Source: Sapria himalayana (taxonomy: Eukaryota > Streptophyta > Magnoliopsida > Malpighiales > Rafflesiaceae). Taken from it: 64,000 nt of DNA. The stretch spans positions 391,979 through 455,978 of the forward strand of contig JAREIK010002419.1 in NCBI GenBank assembly GCA_029783825.1. The letters are read 5' to 3'. The translations under genes and the position numbers were made by a program. Within the stretch, counting starts at the first letter, position 1, and the number at the start of each line of letters is the position of its first letter. The notes beneath the pieces are model-generated. The model saw nothing but the letters and a program-made list of their open reading frames with translations. It was not told where the DNA came from and did not search any database. This document shows, in pieces, positions 15,701-28,425 of this stretch.

Positions 15701-16677
15701 ATAGAGAGATAGATAGATAGATAGATAGATAGACAAGTAGATAAATAGATAAATAGATAGATAGTTAGATAGAATAATCAAATAATAGACATATATTTAC
15801 ATAAACATATAGATAGAAAGACATAGAAAGATTGACATATACATAGACAGATAGAAAGATAGATAAATATATATATACACAAATAGATAGATTGACATAT
15901 AGATAGATAGACATAATGATAAATAGTCAGATAGACAAATTACTAGATAAAAAGATCAACAAATTCATAGATAAATAGATAAATAGGTAGACATATAGAC
16001 AAACATAAAGATAGATAGATAGATAGATATTTAGATAGATAAATAGATATTTAGAAAGATCAATAGATATATAGAGGGATAAATAGATAGATAGATCGAC
16101 AAACAGACACATAGATAGATAGATAGATCGACAAATGTAATGATTTATGGATAGGTAGATACATAGATAGACAGATAGAAAGATAGAAATATAAAGAGAT
16201 AGACAGATAAAAAGATAGAAAGATAGACAAATAGGCATGTAGTTTGATAGATATATAGATAGATAGATAGATTGATTGATTGATTGAGAGATAGATATAA
16301 AAATAGATAGATAGACAGATAGATGGATTGATTGATAGAATGATAGATAGGCAGATAGATAGTTGAAATGATAGATAGATAGATTAGATCGATAAACTGA
16401 TAAATGGATAGATATATAGATAGATGGCCTTTTAGAGAAATAGATAGATATACATATATATAAATAGATAGACAGATAGAAAAATAAACAGATTGACAGA
16501 CAAATAGATAGATAGATAGATGGAAAGATAGATATGTAGGAAAGTAGATAAATAAATAAATATATAAATAAATAGTTAAATATATAGAATGATTGAATTA
16601 TAGATAGATCGATAGTTAAACATATATACAGATAGATAGAAAGAAATATTAATAGATAGACAAATAGATAGTTAGTA

Positions 16678-16712
<35 letters not shown>

Positions 16713-18015
16713 AATATATAGATAGAAAGATATATAAATAGATAGATTTAGAGATAGTCAGAAAAACAACTTGACATAGTGAAAGAAAAACAAATTGATA
16801 GATACATAGATTGAAAAAAAGTAGATAGATAGATAAATAAATAGAAAAATAGATATTCACGTAGAAAGATAGATAGATAGATAGAAAAATAAATAAAAAG
16901 ACAAATAGAGACATAAACAGATAAATAGATAGACAAATAGATATATAGACAGAAAGATAGACAAATAGATATATAGATAATTAGAGAGGTAGATAGATAG
17001 ATAGATAGATTGTTAGATAAATAGATATATAGATAGACATATATATATATATTGTTAGATAAAGAGATTGATAGATTGATAGATAGATAGATAGAAACAT
17101 AAATAGATAGATTGCTAGATTTAGAGATAGATAGACAGACATATTGACATATTGATAGTTAGTTAGATAGACATAAACAAAAAGATAGATAGACAAACAG
17201 AATGATAGATAGATAGATTAATAGAAATTATTATATATATATATATACACATACATATAAATAGATTGATTGATACCCAAATAGATAGATAAATCGATAT
17301 AGAAAGGCATATAGATAAATAGAAACATAGACATATAGATAGATAAATAGATAGTTAAACAAATAAACAAATAGACATATATATATATATATACATATAT
17401 AGATAGATAGATAGTTATATATATAGAAAGGTATACAAGTTGATGGGTAGAAAGGTCCTTATGTAGACATGTAAACATAGGTCAACAGGTAGACAACTAG
17501 ACATGTAGAATTGTAGACATGTATATAAGTAGAGAGGTAGATTGATAGATAAATAAATAGATAATAGACTAGTAGATAGATAGATAGATAGATAGAGATA
17601 CATATATACAGACATATAGATAGAATTATAAATAGATAGTCATATAGATAGATTGAAAGAAAGAAAGATAGGCAAGTAATTAAATAGATAAATAGATAGA
17701 TAGACAGATAGAATGATAGTATTAAAGATAGAAAGATATAGATACATATAGTGATAGAAAGATAGTTAGATAGATAGAAAAAAAGATACAAAGATAGACA
17801 GATAAACATATAGACAGATATAAAGATAAATAGATTGACAAATAGTATGATTTATAGATTGACAGATAGAAAGATAAACAAATTTATATATAGATTGATA
17901 GATAAATATGCAGATATATAGACAAACAGACAGATAGATAGATTGATAAATAGATTGATAGATAGATAGTTAGATAAATACATAAAAAAATATACAAATA
18001 GATAGATAGACAGAT

Positions 18016-18052
<37 letters not shown>

Positions 18053-19024
18053 TAGATACATAATTAGATAAACATATTGATAGATAGATACATACATACT
18101 TACATTGATAGATAGATATACAAATATATATAGCTAGAAAGATATATTGATATATAGATAGATAGAAATATAGACATATAGTCAAATAGATAGAAAGATA
18201 GATAGACAAATAGACAGTTAGACAGATAGGCAGATTGATAGACATATAGATAAATAGACAAATAGATTAATAGACATATAAATAGATAGACACATATACA
18301 TATAGCCATATAGACAAATAGACTGATAGTCAGTTAGACAAATAGGTAGAGAGAAAGTTATACAGATAGAGAGTTCAGCAGATAGAAAGATAGACATATA
18401 GATAGATAGAAAGATAGATAGAAATAAATATAGACAAATAAATAGATTGACATAAAGATAGATATATAGATAAATAAAAATATACATAGATAGATAGACA
18501 TATTGATACATAGATAGATAGATAGATAGACATATAGATAGATAGGCATATAGATAGATAGATAGAAAGAGAGATAGATAGCTAAATATATATTTAGATA
18601 AATATATATAGATAGATAGATAGATAGATAGACAAATTGACACATAGAAAGATAGATAGATACATAAAAAAATAATTTGATAGATAGACTGATTGACAAA
18701 TAGACAAATAAACAGATAAAAAATAGATAAATAGACACATTGATAGAAAGAGAAAGTAATAGATAAACAGATTGATAGATAGAAGGTTAGATAGATAAAT
18801 AGGCATATAGATAAACAAAAAGATAGGTTAATAGAAAGATAGATAGATATTTAGATAGATTGATAGATACATAGATATATAGATAGTTAGATAGATAGCT
18901 AGCTAGCTAGATAGTTAGATAAATAGATTGACAGATAGAAGATAGATAGATAAATCGATTTATAAATATATAGATATACAGATTGACACATAGACAGAGA
19001 TATTCAGATTGACAAATAGAAAGA
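12774..19024 (-). repeat. Degenerate GATA satellite, block 3
   Basis: It continues block 2 after the CACTA remnant, with the same orientation and variant spectrum. TA microsatellites are embedded at about 14252-14276, 14379-14403, 16680-16708 and 18020-18050. Repeat character fades at 19010-19024 into unique sequence. Confidence 0.95.
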
Positions 19025-19250
19025 CTCAGTAGAACACATATATTTATATTATTGAACATGATATCAAAGTGGGGGAAATAAAAGTAATAATGCTGCCACC
19101 ACAACCATCATTTCAACAAACCTTGCTACAAACCTTGATGTTTGTGTACAGATGAAGTGTTTTAGATTACTACAAACCCTGACGTATTTTGAATTTATGC
19201 AAACCATGCTAAATTCTACTTCATTATTTTGCAAACCTTACTATCATAAA
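19025..19250. other. Satellite right flank, no gene seen
   Basis: Low-complexity unique DNA with several loosely repeated 'CAAACCTT/CAAACCCT' motifs spaced by 20-55 bases. No frame of useful length and no recognisable element end. Confidence 0.6.
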
Positions 19251-19602
19251 TATATAATACAGTAATATATATGTACATATATATTGCTGTATATATGTAC
19301 ATATATACTAATATATATGTACATATACATATATATTAGTATATATGTATACACTGGTATATATGTATTTGTACATATATACTCGGTAAATGTACATATA
19401 CACTGTAGAGTATATGTACATATATACATGTATACATATACACTATAGTATATATGTACATGTATGTACATTTACACTGTAGTGTATATGTAAAAGTATG
19501 TACATATATTCTTGTAAATACTTATACATATATACCAGTATATATGTATATGTACATATATTATATTTACATATACACTATAGTGTACATGTACATATAT
19601 AC
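19251..19602. repeat. Array of palindromic TATATGTACATATA units
   Basis: Tandem, imperfect copies of a self-complementary unit, AGTATATATGT followed by its reverse complement, often spaced by ACTGTAG or similar. The same array type occurs at 25560-25735, 26510-27110, 43215-43500, 44150-44475, 45250-45720, 60770-60935 and 61860-62160, mostly in the 3' parts of CACTA elements. This copy near the satellite edge may be an element remnant. Confidence 0.85.
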
Positions 19603-19764
19603 TCAATCAAGTTCCACGTCTAAAATCACTTCGCTACTCAATGGATGTTTTCATGTAGATATCAAGAGAATAAGCAAAGTACAAACTAGATGATAAACAA
19701 AATTAAATAGAAATGCATAATAGTCTATAGAAGTTCATAAATCAACCATGAAAGAAACATAATA

Positions 19765-20215
19765 GCAAACCTAATATGATTACAAGTTACAAATTTTATG
19801 AACATTTTTTCAGCATTCATTAGTTTAATAAGGAAAAAAAAGAAGTATGTGATGGCTATCATTCAAATCATACCGGATTTTCGAGGCTGGTTTGCATTGA
19901 TCCATAGCAGCAATACCTCATTTTAAGCAGCATCAAACTCATGAGATTTGTATGATTTCATTACCAACTCATGTAGCTGCCCCAAGTGTACCCAATGAAC
20001 TGAGGGTGTAAATTATTAAAAAAATTGGAGCTTATATTAGTCTCATTATTATAGAAACATTGTGATATGATTACAAGTTTCAAATTTTATGAATATTTTA
20101 TCAGCATTCATTAGTTTTATATGAAAAAAATAAGTAATACATGATAGTTATCATCCAAATCATACCTAATTTTTGATGCTGTTTGCATTGATCCATAGCT
20201 CCAAGTTATTATAAG
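19765..20215 (+). repeat. Diverged direct duplication, ~290-bp shift
   Basis: The ~155-base stretch from 19772 (ATATGATTACAAGTT...) to about 19930 (...GTTTGCATTGATCCATAGC) recurs from about 20064 to 20215 with scattered substitutions and small indels. No coding potential is visible. The intervening 130 bases hold nothing recognisable. Confidence 0.75.
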
Positions 20216-20219
20216 TAGT

Positions 20220-21210
20220 TATACATATATATATATATACACACACACACACAAAGTTATAAACAAATATATAGATTTACATATATGTATACATATATGT
20301 ATACATAGTTACAAATATAGTTATATTTAATTATATAGAGTATTATATAGTTATACAAATATTTATATATAGTTATACACATATAGTTAAACATAATGAT
20401 GTATGTTGTTATACATGTAATTATAAATATAGTTACATGTGGTTATACATATAGTTACACATATAGTTATACTTATATTTATACATGTAGGTATATATAT
20501 TTATTCATATAATTTTTTATATTTATACATATAGTTATGTATATGTATAGATATAGTAAAATATATTTTTATATACTAAGATATACAAATGTATATAAAA
20601 TATAAGTTGTAAATTATATATTTAAATATAATTATGTATAAATCTTTTATAGTTATACATATAATAAGATATAATTATTGACAGTTATATGGTATTATAC
20701 ATATAGTATATATAGATAAAAATATTTTTATATAGTTAAACATATATTTATATATAAATATATTCATACAAATAGTTATACATAAATAGATAATGTTATA
20801 AACAAATATATAAATTTACATATATGTATACATAGTTACAAATATAGTTATATTTAATTATATAGAGTGTTATATAGTTATACAATTATTTATATATAGT
20901 TATACACATATAGTTAAACATAATGTTGAATGTTGTTGCACATGTAATTATAAATATAGTTATATGTGGTTATACATATAGTTACACATATAGTTATACT
21001 TATATTTATACATGTCGTATATATATTTTTACATATAATTTTATATATGTCTACATATAGTTATCGATAGGTATATACATGGTAAAATACATTTTTATAT
21101 ACTAATATATAAAAATGTATATTAAATATATGTTGTTAATTATATTTTTAAATATAGTTATGTATAATATTTTATAGTTATACATATAGTCAAAGACAAT
21201 TAATCATAGT
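20220..21210 (+). repeat. AT-rich satellite with ~545-bp higher-order unit (array 1)
   Basis: The sequence is built from degenerate ATAGTTATACAT-like short units, but landmarks recur at long range: GTTATAAACAAATATAT appears at 20256 and 20795, and 'TTAAACATAATG.TG.ATGTTGTT' recurs similarly. This gives a unit near 540 bases. Related arrays lie at 22147-22660, 31987-33070, 38560-39700 and 60083-60540. A (CA)n tract sits at 20238-20252. Confidence 0.8.
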
Positions 21211-21226
21211 ATATGTTCCTATACCT

Positions 21227-22130
<904 letters not shown>

Positions 22131-22146
22131 ATATGTTGTTATACCT

Positions 22147-22660
22147 ATAGTATATATATTTAAAAATAAAGTTATATATAGTTAAACATATAATTATATA
22201 TATATATATATATATATTCATACAAGTAGTTATACATTAATATATACAAAGTTATAAATAAATATATAGATTTAATTATATCAATACATATATGTATACA
22301 CAGATACAAATATAGTTATAATTAATTATATATAGTATTACATAGTTATACAAATATTGATATATAGTTATACACATATAGTTATAAATATTTATGTAGT
22401 GAAATATATAGTTATATATAAAATTTTTATAGTTATACATATAGTAAAATACAATTATATATAGTTATATATTATTATACATATGAGATATTTTGTTAAA
22501 AATATAGTTATATAGAATTACACATATAGAGTTAAAATATTAAATAGTTAAATAAATAGTTATATATAGTTACTAATATAGTTATAAAATTAGTGTACAT
22601 AGTTACAAATATAGTTAATTATAATTATGAAGAGTTTTATATAGTTATACAAATATTTTT
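22147..22660 (+). repeat. ~545-bp AT-rich satellite, right half split by the ARF insertion
   Basis: The sequence resumes with TTATACCTATAGTATATATAT and the same landmarks as array 1, including ACAAAGTTATAAATAAATATATAGATTTA near 22250. It is degenerate and truncated at the right. Confidence 0.7.
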
Positions 22661-23230
22661 AAATAGTGATCATATATTATGATAACAACACACTCTCATG
22701 CCCAATTGAATTACACCACTATAGAGAAAAAACTTATATCAACAATCTTTTCTTTTGGCAAGTTAATATCATATTTAGTGGGAACCAAAGTCATAGTATG
22801 TACTTGATATTCTATAATCAAATATCTTATACAAAAAAAAAGATGTTAGTCCTATATTGATTTGATCGATTTTACTATTACACTAATTTGAACTAGTGAT
22901 ATTAGATAAGAAATGTACATATAATCAAAATTGAAAATATCTTATCAAGACTAGAAAAAGAAGATAAAAGAATTGTTGAAGAAGATATTAGATAGATTTT
23001 TTTATTTGAACAAAGTATTAGTATTGAATGAAAATGTAACTTCATGGTATGTAGTATTGAATGAACCTTATCATTGTAAGTCATACACTTATCAAATTTT
23101 GAGGCAAAGTGTAATAGATGCAAGATTAGTAGTATCTTGTAATAATGTCACTTTTTGCTCCTGCTCTCATGAATTTGTGGAACTTGTTAATATGTATGTG
23201 CTTAAGTATTTTTTTTCTCAAAATTAATGT
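22661..23230. other. Unique AT-rich stretch, no gene recognised
   Basis: Frames of 60-85 codons exist on both strands (for example 22973-23227 plus), but none shows a familiar motif or a continuous homologous reading. I see no supported gene here. Confidence 0.5.
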
Positions 23231-23686
23231 TGATATTTGCATATATATGCATAAATATATATGTGCATATACACTGTCCTACACACACAGACCTTTATAC
23301 ATCCATATACATTCCTATACATTATATATCAGCATACACATTTTTATACTTTTGTATATATTCAAACATGTATCTACATTTTCAAAGTTGTATGTATTTA
23401 CTTGTATGCATGCATATACTACGGTACACCCACACAAACACACACATATACCTATATACGTATTGTATTTTTAAAGTTACACATGAAACTATAATATGTG
23501 TGTGTGTGTGTGTGTGTGCGTGTGTGTGTGTGAGTGTGCATGTGTATGTGTAAATGCATTTAAAATTTTTTGATTTTGAATATTTATTTAAAATTAAATA
23601 TAATATACATACACAATTTATAAAATATTGTAAATTCTTTATATATAAAACAAACATTTTTGTGTGTGTATGCGTGCGTGTGTGCG

Positions 23687-23718
<32 letters not shown>

Positions 23719-23725
23719 AAAAGCA
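23231..23725. repeat. CA/GT microsatellite-rich stretch
   Basis: Mixed ATAC/CATA repeats are followed by a GT run at about 23496-23531 and a longer GT run with GC interruptions at 23660-23719. Histidine/threonine-rich frames on the minus strand are readings of these repeats. Confidence 0.85.
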
Positions 23726-24740
23726 TATTAATGCATAAAATGAAATTATGAATTAAATATATTAGCTTCAATTTTATTTAAATAGTTGTTTTTTTAATAT
23801 TTATATTAAAATAACTATTATTATACTCATATAAATAAATGAAGTTGGTATATTTGTAAATTATTTTGTTTTTACAATTATGTTAAAAATGAAAATATAG
23901 TTAATAAACAAATAATATTGTTTTTGTTTTTCTAAATAATTTTTTTAAAAATATTAATGTCAATGATAAATTTGTAACCATTATTTATTGTAATTAATAA
24001 ATTTTTAAAAAACTTTAAAATTGAAACAAATATAATGTAGGGCATTTAATACATGCCTTTAATATTTTATAAAAAATCAATTATTTTTTTAATTATCTTC
24101 AAACAAAATAGATTACCATAAAAATATATGAGTAAATTTTTCTACAAGTAATTATTTTTTTTATTTTATTCAAAATATATAAATTACCATATAAGTATAT
24201 GAATTTGTTTTTTTAAATAATTATTTTTAAATTTTTTTTTCAAATTGAAAACATGACAATGTTTTTTTTGTAATTAATAATTACATTTAAAACATTGTTT
24301 ATTAATAATAAATATAACATATTGAATATTATGAGGTGCATATTTTATTTTGTAAATAATTTTATTTTTAAAGTTTTATCTTTGCAGATTGAAACTACAT
24401 CACATATATATTTTAGAAATTTTGTATAATATTTATTACACAACTATATTGTTATTTATTTTGAAATTTACAACATGAATTTTAACAAATGAATATTTTA
24501 ATAGAAATCAATTTTATTTAAATGATATTAAGTGAAACAAAAATACAAACCCTAAACATATTAAATCATAATGATTTATACAAACATATAAAAATACAAT
24601 AAGAATACATTTAAGGTTGAAAAAAAAAATTTAAGTTCCTAAAATATATGGGAAAATGATAAAGATTTATACAATATACAAAAAAAATATGTATGAATGC
24701 GATGAATGGTATGAATGAATATTAAGTTTCTGAAGCGTGT
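23726..24740. other. Very AT-rich intergenic DNA with a short tandem repeat
   Basis: No gene is seen. At 24078-24235 a ~72-base unit (ATTATTTTTTT... ATTACCATA.AA.TATATGA) is repeated two to three times with divergence. Confidence 0.6.
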
Positions 24741-24891
24741 AGTTATACATGTTTTAGATGTAGCTATATATAGTTTTTCATGTAATTATATATATTTAGA
24801 CATATGGCTATGTATAGGTATTGATGTATATAAATAAATTTATATATAGTAATATGCTGATATACCTATTGTTAAATACATTTATATATAG

Positions 24892-24925
<34 letters not shown>

Positions 24926-25025
24926 ATATTAAATATATGTTGTTAATTTATATATAGTTATGTTTATGTATACTATTTTTATAGTTATAAATATAGTAAA
25001 AATACACTTATATATTTATGTGTTA
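24741..25025 (+). repeat. ATAGTTATA-type AT minisatellite fragment
   Basis: A fragment of the same short-unit family as the ~545-bp satellite, with an internal (TA)n run at about 24893-24920. Confidence 0.65.
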
Positions 25026-25189
25026 TTACTCTTGGGTTCATCATATTTACATAATTTATTATTTAAATATTAAATATGTTGTTAAATACACACTGCTCAC
25101 CACCAAAACCAACACCCATTTTGTGATTAACAAGAAAATCACAAAACTATCTAGTGGAAAAAACATGGAAATCAAGTTGGCATAACGAC

Positions 25190-25310
25190 GGATGATTCCC
25201 GAGCTAAAGTGTTGGTCTATAAATTTTAGCGACAGATATAGTCCCTAGCAAATATATTTAGCGACGGAATATCCATCACTAAATTTAATATTTCTCTAGA
25301 TTTGATCTTA
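25190..25310 (-). mobile_element. CACTA subterminal repeats, probable 3' side of element A
   Basis: TTTAGCGACAGATATAG, TTTAGCGACGGA and CATCACTAAAT motifs lie within 120 bases. They match the subterminal repeats at 36640-37745 and 48960-49790. No CACTA terminus is visible further left, near 25080-25190, so the 3' tip of A is lost or too diverged to see. Confidence 0.55.
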
Positions 25311-25319
25311 TTCATCAAT

Positions 25320-26065
25320 GTATCTACCGATAGTACATAAATTATAATATATTCATTCATTGACGTTGCTTTCTCTCTCTCTGATCCTTCGATCATCATT
25401 TTTATACTATGACAAAGCTCTCTGAGTCACGGTACGTTATGTCAAGTGAAAAATCCTATCACTTATATAAGCTTAGTATGAGGAACAATGCGATATAATA
25501 TCTGTAAGAAAATTAAACAACTCAGTCAAATTAACAAAAAAAGTTATGTTTTGATACATATATAATCCCGCAATATATATGTAAATATATACTAGCTTTT
25601 CACTCGTATATATATTACTATAGTATATGTACATATAAATAGTAGTATTATGTGTACATATAAACTAGGTACAAATAAACTCAGTATATACGTACATAAA
25701 ATACTACAGTATTAAATGTATGTATATACTGACTTTATTCATACGTATATATCTCCTTTGGTGTTGTTGCTGCTACTCCCACTACAGCTCCTACCAATAC
25801 AGCTATTGTAACTATCACAGCCATTACCACTGCTGTTGTCGTCACTGTCACCTCCACCGCTACTACCGTCGTCACCGCCGCTGCCACCACTGCCACCACC
25901 ACTACCGCAGCCACTGTCGTCACTTTCCACGGCTACCGCTGATGATAATAGCTTTTTACATACCTATAATAGGCTAAAACTCTACCCAACAATTTTGGAG
26001 AAACACAAACATATTCACAGATATATAAAAATAGTTTTAATAGACATGAACAAACAAAAATTATA
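25320..26065 (-). repeat. CACTA element A 3' module set, copy 2
   Basis: Read on the minus strand, this region repeats the order found at 26270-27715: a UTR-like block (AGCCTATTATAGGTATGTAAA, RC at 25955-25980), a trinucleotide island (25760-25945), a palindromic TATGTACATATA array (25560-25735), and a block containing the reverse complement of 'CACGGTACGTTATGTC...AGTATGAGGAACAATGCG'. The tandem duplication has a period of about 1.6 kb. Confidence 0.7.
25760..25945. repeat. GC-rich trinucleotide island 1
   Basis: Degenerate triplets of the type (ACC/GCC/GCT/ACT)n stand out from the AT-rich surroundings. The frames through it are low-complexity (poly-Ala/Val on one strand, Pro/Ser or His/Tyr-rich on the other), so I do not call a gene. 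The same kind of island recurs at 27110-27570, 60550-60735 and 62640-62910. Confidence 0.85.
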
Positions 26066-26509
26066 GTTGAATGTCATACATTTTCAACAAAAAATTTAAA
26101 AAATAATTTAATATTTTAAAATTAAATTTAATAAAAATAGAAACTATAAATGAAAATTTAAAATTAAAAATAATTCATTCAATAACTTATTCTAATACAA
26201 AATTTTAAATAACTAAAACAAAAAAATAATAAAATTATATTACATCTTATTAATCAATGTATCTACAAACTGTGAATAAAGTCTAATCTATCAATGCATT
26301 GATGTTGCTTTCTCTCCCACTGCTCCTCCGATCACCAACTTTCAGCTCTGAGAATATTGTCTGAGTCACGGTGCTTCATGTTTGTTGAAATATGTCTTTG
26401 CTTATACAAGATTCGTATAGGAAACAATGTGGTACCATATCTGTATGAAATTTAAACCACCAAATCAAATCAAAATAAAATAAATAAAACTATGTTTTGA
26501 TAAATATAT

Positions 26510-27110
26510 ATTGCTGCAGTAAATATGTACATATATTCTAGCATTTCACTCGTACATATATTACTATAGTATATGTACACATAAACTACAATATTATGTG
26601 TACATATATATTGAGTACATTTATATACTCAGTATATATGTACATAAAATACTGTAGTATTATATGTAAATATAATACCGCATTTGTTGCAGTAAATAAA
26701 TAAAATAAATTTAAACCACAAGATTCGTATAGGAAACAATGTGGTACCATATCTAAATAAAATAATAAATTTAAACCGCATTTGTTGTAGTACATAAACT
26801 ACAAGATTCATATAGGAAACAATGTGGTACCATATCTGTATGAAATTTAAACCACCAAATCAAATCAAAATAAAATAAATAAAACTATGTTTTGATAAAT
26901 ATATATTGCTGCAGTAAATATGTACATATATTCTAGCATTTCACTCGTACATATATTACTATAGTATATGTACACATAAACTACAATATTATGTGTACAT
27001 ATATATTGAGTACATTTATATACTCAGTATATATGTAAATAAAATACTGTAGTATATATCTACAATATTATGTGTACATATATACTGACTATATACGTAT
27101 GTATATACCG
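26510..27110. repeat. Palindromic TATGTACATATA array with nested duplication
   Basis: TATATGTACATATA units alternate with copies of 'ACAAGATTCGTATAGGAAACAATGTGGTACCATATCTGTATG'. That block occurs at about 26408-26450, 26720-26755 and 26803-26845, showing local tandem duplication inside the array. Confidence 0.8.
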
Positions 27111-27570
27111 CATTTGTTGCCGTTGCTACTACTCTCGCTACCGATACCACTCCTGCAGCTACTGCCACTACTACGCCCACTACCAATACCACTGCCACTG
27201 CTTCTGTTGCCACTGCTGATTCTGCCACTGCCGGTGCTGCCGTTGCTACTGCCGCTGCTGCTACCATAGCTACCGGTGCTGCCGCTGCTACCCCTGATGC
27301 CGCCACTACTGCGACTACAACTGTCGCTGCAACTACTACTGTTTCCAGTGCTGCCGCTATAGCTGCAGCAGCTGATGCTGCTGCTGCCGTTGTAGCTACA
27401 GCAGCTGATGCTGCTGCTGCCACTACTGCCACTTCTGCCGCTGTTGCCGCAGTGGTAGATGCGGTCGCTGATGTCATGTTTGCCACTACTGCTGCTTCGG
27501 CCGTTGCCACTTTCACTACCGCCGCTGCCACTTCCATTACTGCCACTGCCACCACTACTGCTACTACCGA
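27110..27570. repeat. GC-rich trinucleotide island 2
   Basis: About 460 bases of degenerate triplets (GCTGCTGCCACTACTGCC type), the longest of four such islands. The minus strand is open over 27016-27555 as a poly-Ala/Val peptide, a composition effect. It lies directly downstream of the transposase 3'UTR-like block of element A. Confidence 0.85.
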
Positions 27571-28179
27571 ATACAGGCTTTTACATACCTATAATAGGCT
27601 AAAACTCTACCTAAAAAATTTAGAGACACAAAAACATATTTACAAATATATTAAAACAAATATTATAGGCACGAACAAACACAAATTAAAGTTGATTGTC
27701 ATATAGCTTCAACAAAAATCCAAAAGATGTCCAGTAATTATCTTTAGAGATAAAGAGAGTGCAAAAATAAAATGTTTTTAGAATAATAAAGATAAGATAA
27801 GCTAGCCCTCTTTTTTATAAATTAGAAATTTGTAAATATGGGACTCATGCATTGGAAGGACCGTGGTAATGTCTAAATGCTTTGAATTAGGATTTTTTCT
27901 TTTCTCTCACATAATGTGTCCTGCAAAGATTCATAATTTGATTTATCATAAAAGCAAAGAACAAAACCAGAATAAAAAAAATGAAATCTGTAAAAAATTT
28001 CATAATTATTTGTTACACAGTCAAAAATAAATAACAGTTCAAAAATAATTTTCATACTCAATCATCCTCATAATTTATAGGGAATGCTAGCCTCTCTTGT
28101 GAGGATTCAAAGCTGGATCTCAGAATGCTCTCTGATGCACCAATGCCTCTAACTGTGACTCCATATAGGACATCTTATA
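27571..28179 (-). other. 3'UTR-like region of element A
   Basis: On the minus strand, the stretch after the Transposase_24 tail aligns with 42089-42615 downstream of the same gene in element B. Both contain TTATTTTTGAACTGTT, TTTGTTCTTTGCTTT, 'CATTTTATTTTTGCAC' and end at TATTATAGGTATGTAAAAG. This shows A and B belong to one family. Confidence 0.75.
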
Positions 28180-28425
28180 CTACATTGCTTTTTTTATTTC
28201 TTTAATTTCTTGTATTTCTTCCATCAAATTAGTTATCTGCTCATCCTTCTTTTTCATTTTGGTCTCCATAACTACTATACATTCATTTTTTTCTAATGCT
28301 TGTTGTTTGATCGCCTCATCCACCATTGCTGAGACAGATGAATTAGAAGCACAAATGCAACAACAAAAAACCACTCTTTTAGAGACAATTCCGTACACTC
28401 GCTACTTCTTTCTACCATCACATGA
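28180..28425 (-). pseudogene. Transposase_24 (Ptta/En-Spm) C-terminal tail joined to TNP2, element A
   Basis: On the minus strand, VYGIVSKRVVF then CASNSSVSAMVDEAIKQQA aligns with VFGINTKGVEF and RASNLSMTTMVDEVVKQQV in element B. A charged coiled-coil-like segment (METKMKKKDEQITNLMEEIQ) follows. Only this C-terminal part of the second transposon gene remains; the upstream part and DUF4216 are missing, and the join to the DUF4218 tail falls near 28420 (NYE/GHVM). The coiled coil is shorter than in B. Confidence 0.75.

Noticed and set aside
1..19024. CRISPR-like regular repeats
   Set aside because: There are no unique spacers; it is a continuous tetranucleotide satellite in a eukaryotic context.
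19251..19693. Frames of 75-79 codons in the palindromic array
   Set aside because: Low-complexity readings of TATGTACATATA units.
23382..23771. His/Thr-rich frame on the minus strand, and the similar one at 56853-57035
   Set aside because: Produced by CA/GT microsatellites.
25020..25190. A CACTA 3' terminus for element A at CACACTGCTCACC
   Set aside because: Only the first few bases resemble the terminus, and the following sequence does not match the other ends, so I left the 3' tip of A undefined.
27016..27555. Poly-Ala/Val frame of 179 codons, and similar frames at 60524-60766 and 62524-63063
   Set aside because: They come from degenerate trinucleotide repeats; open frames occur on both strands, and the 62524 frame runs into CTAT satellite.
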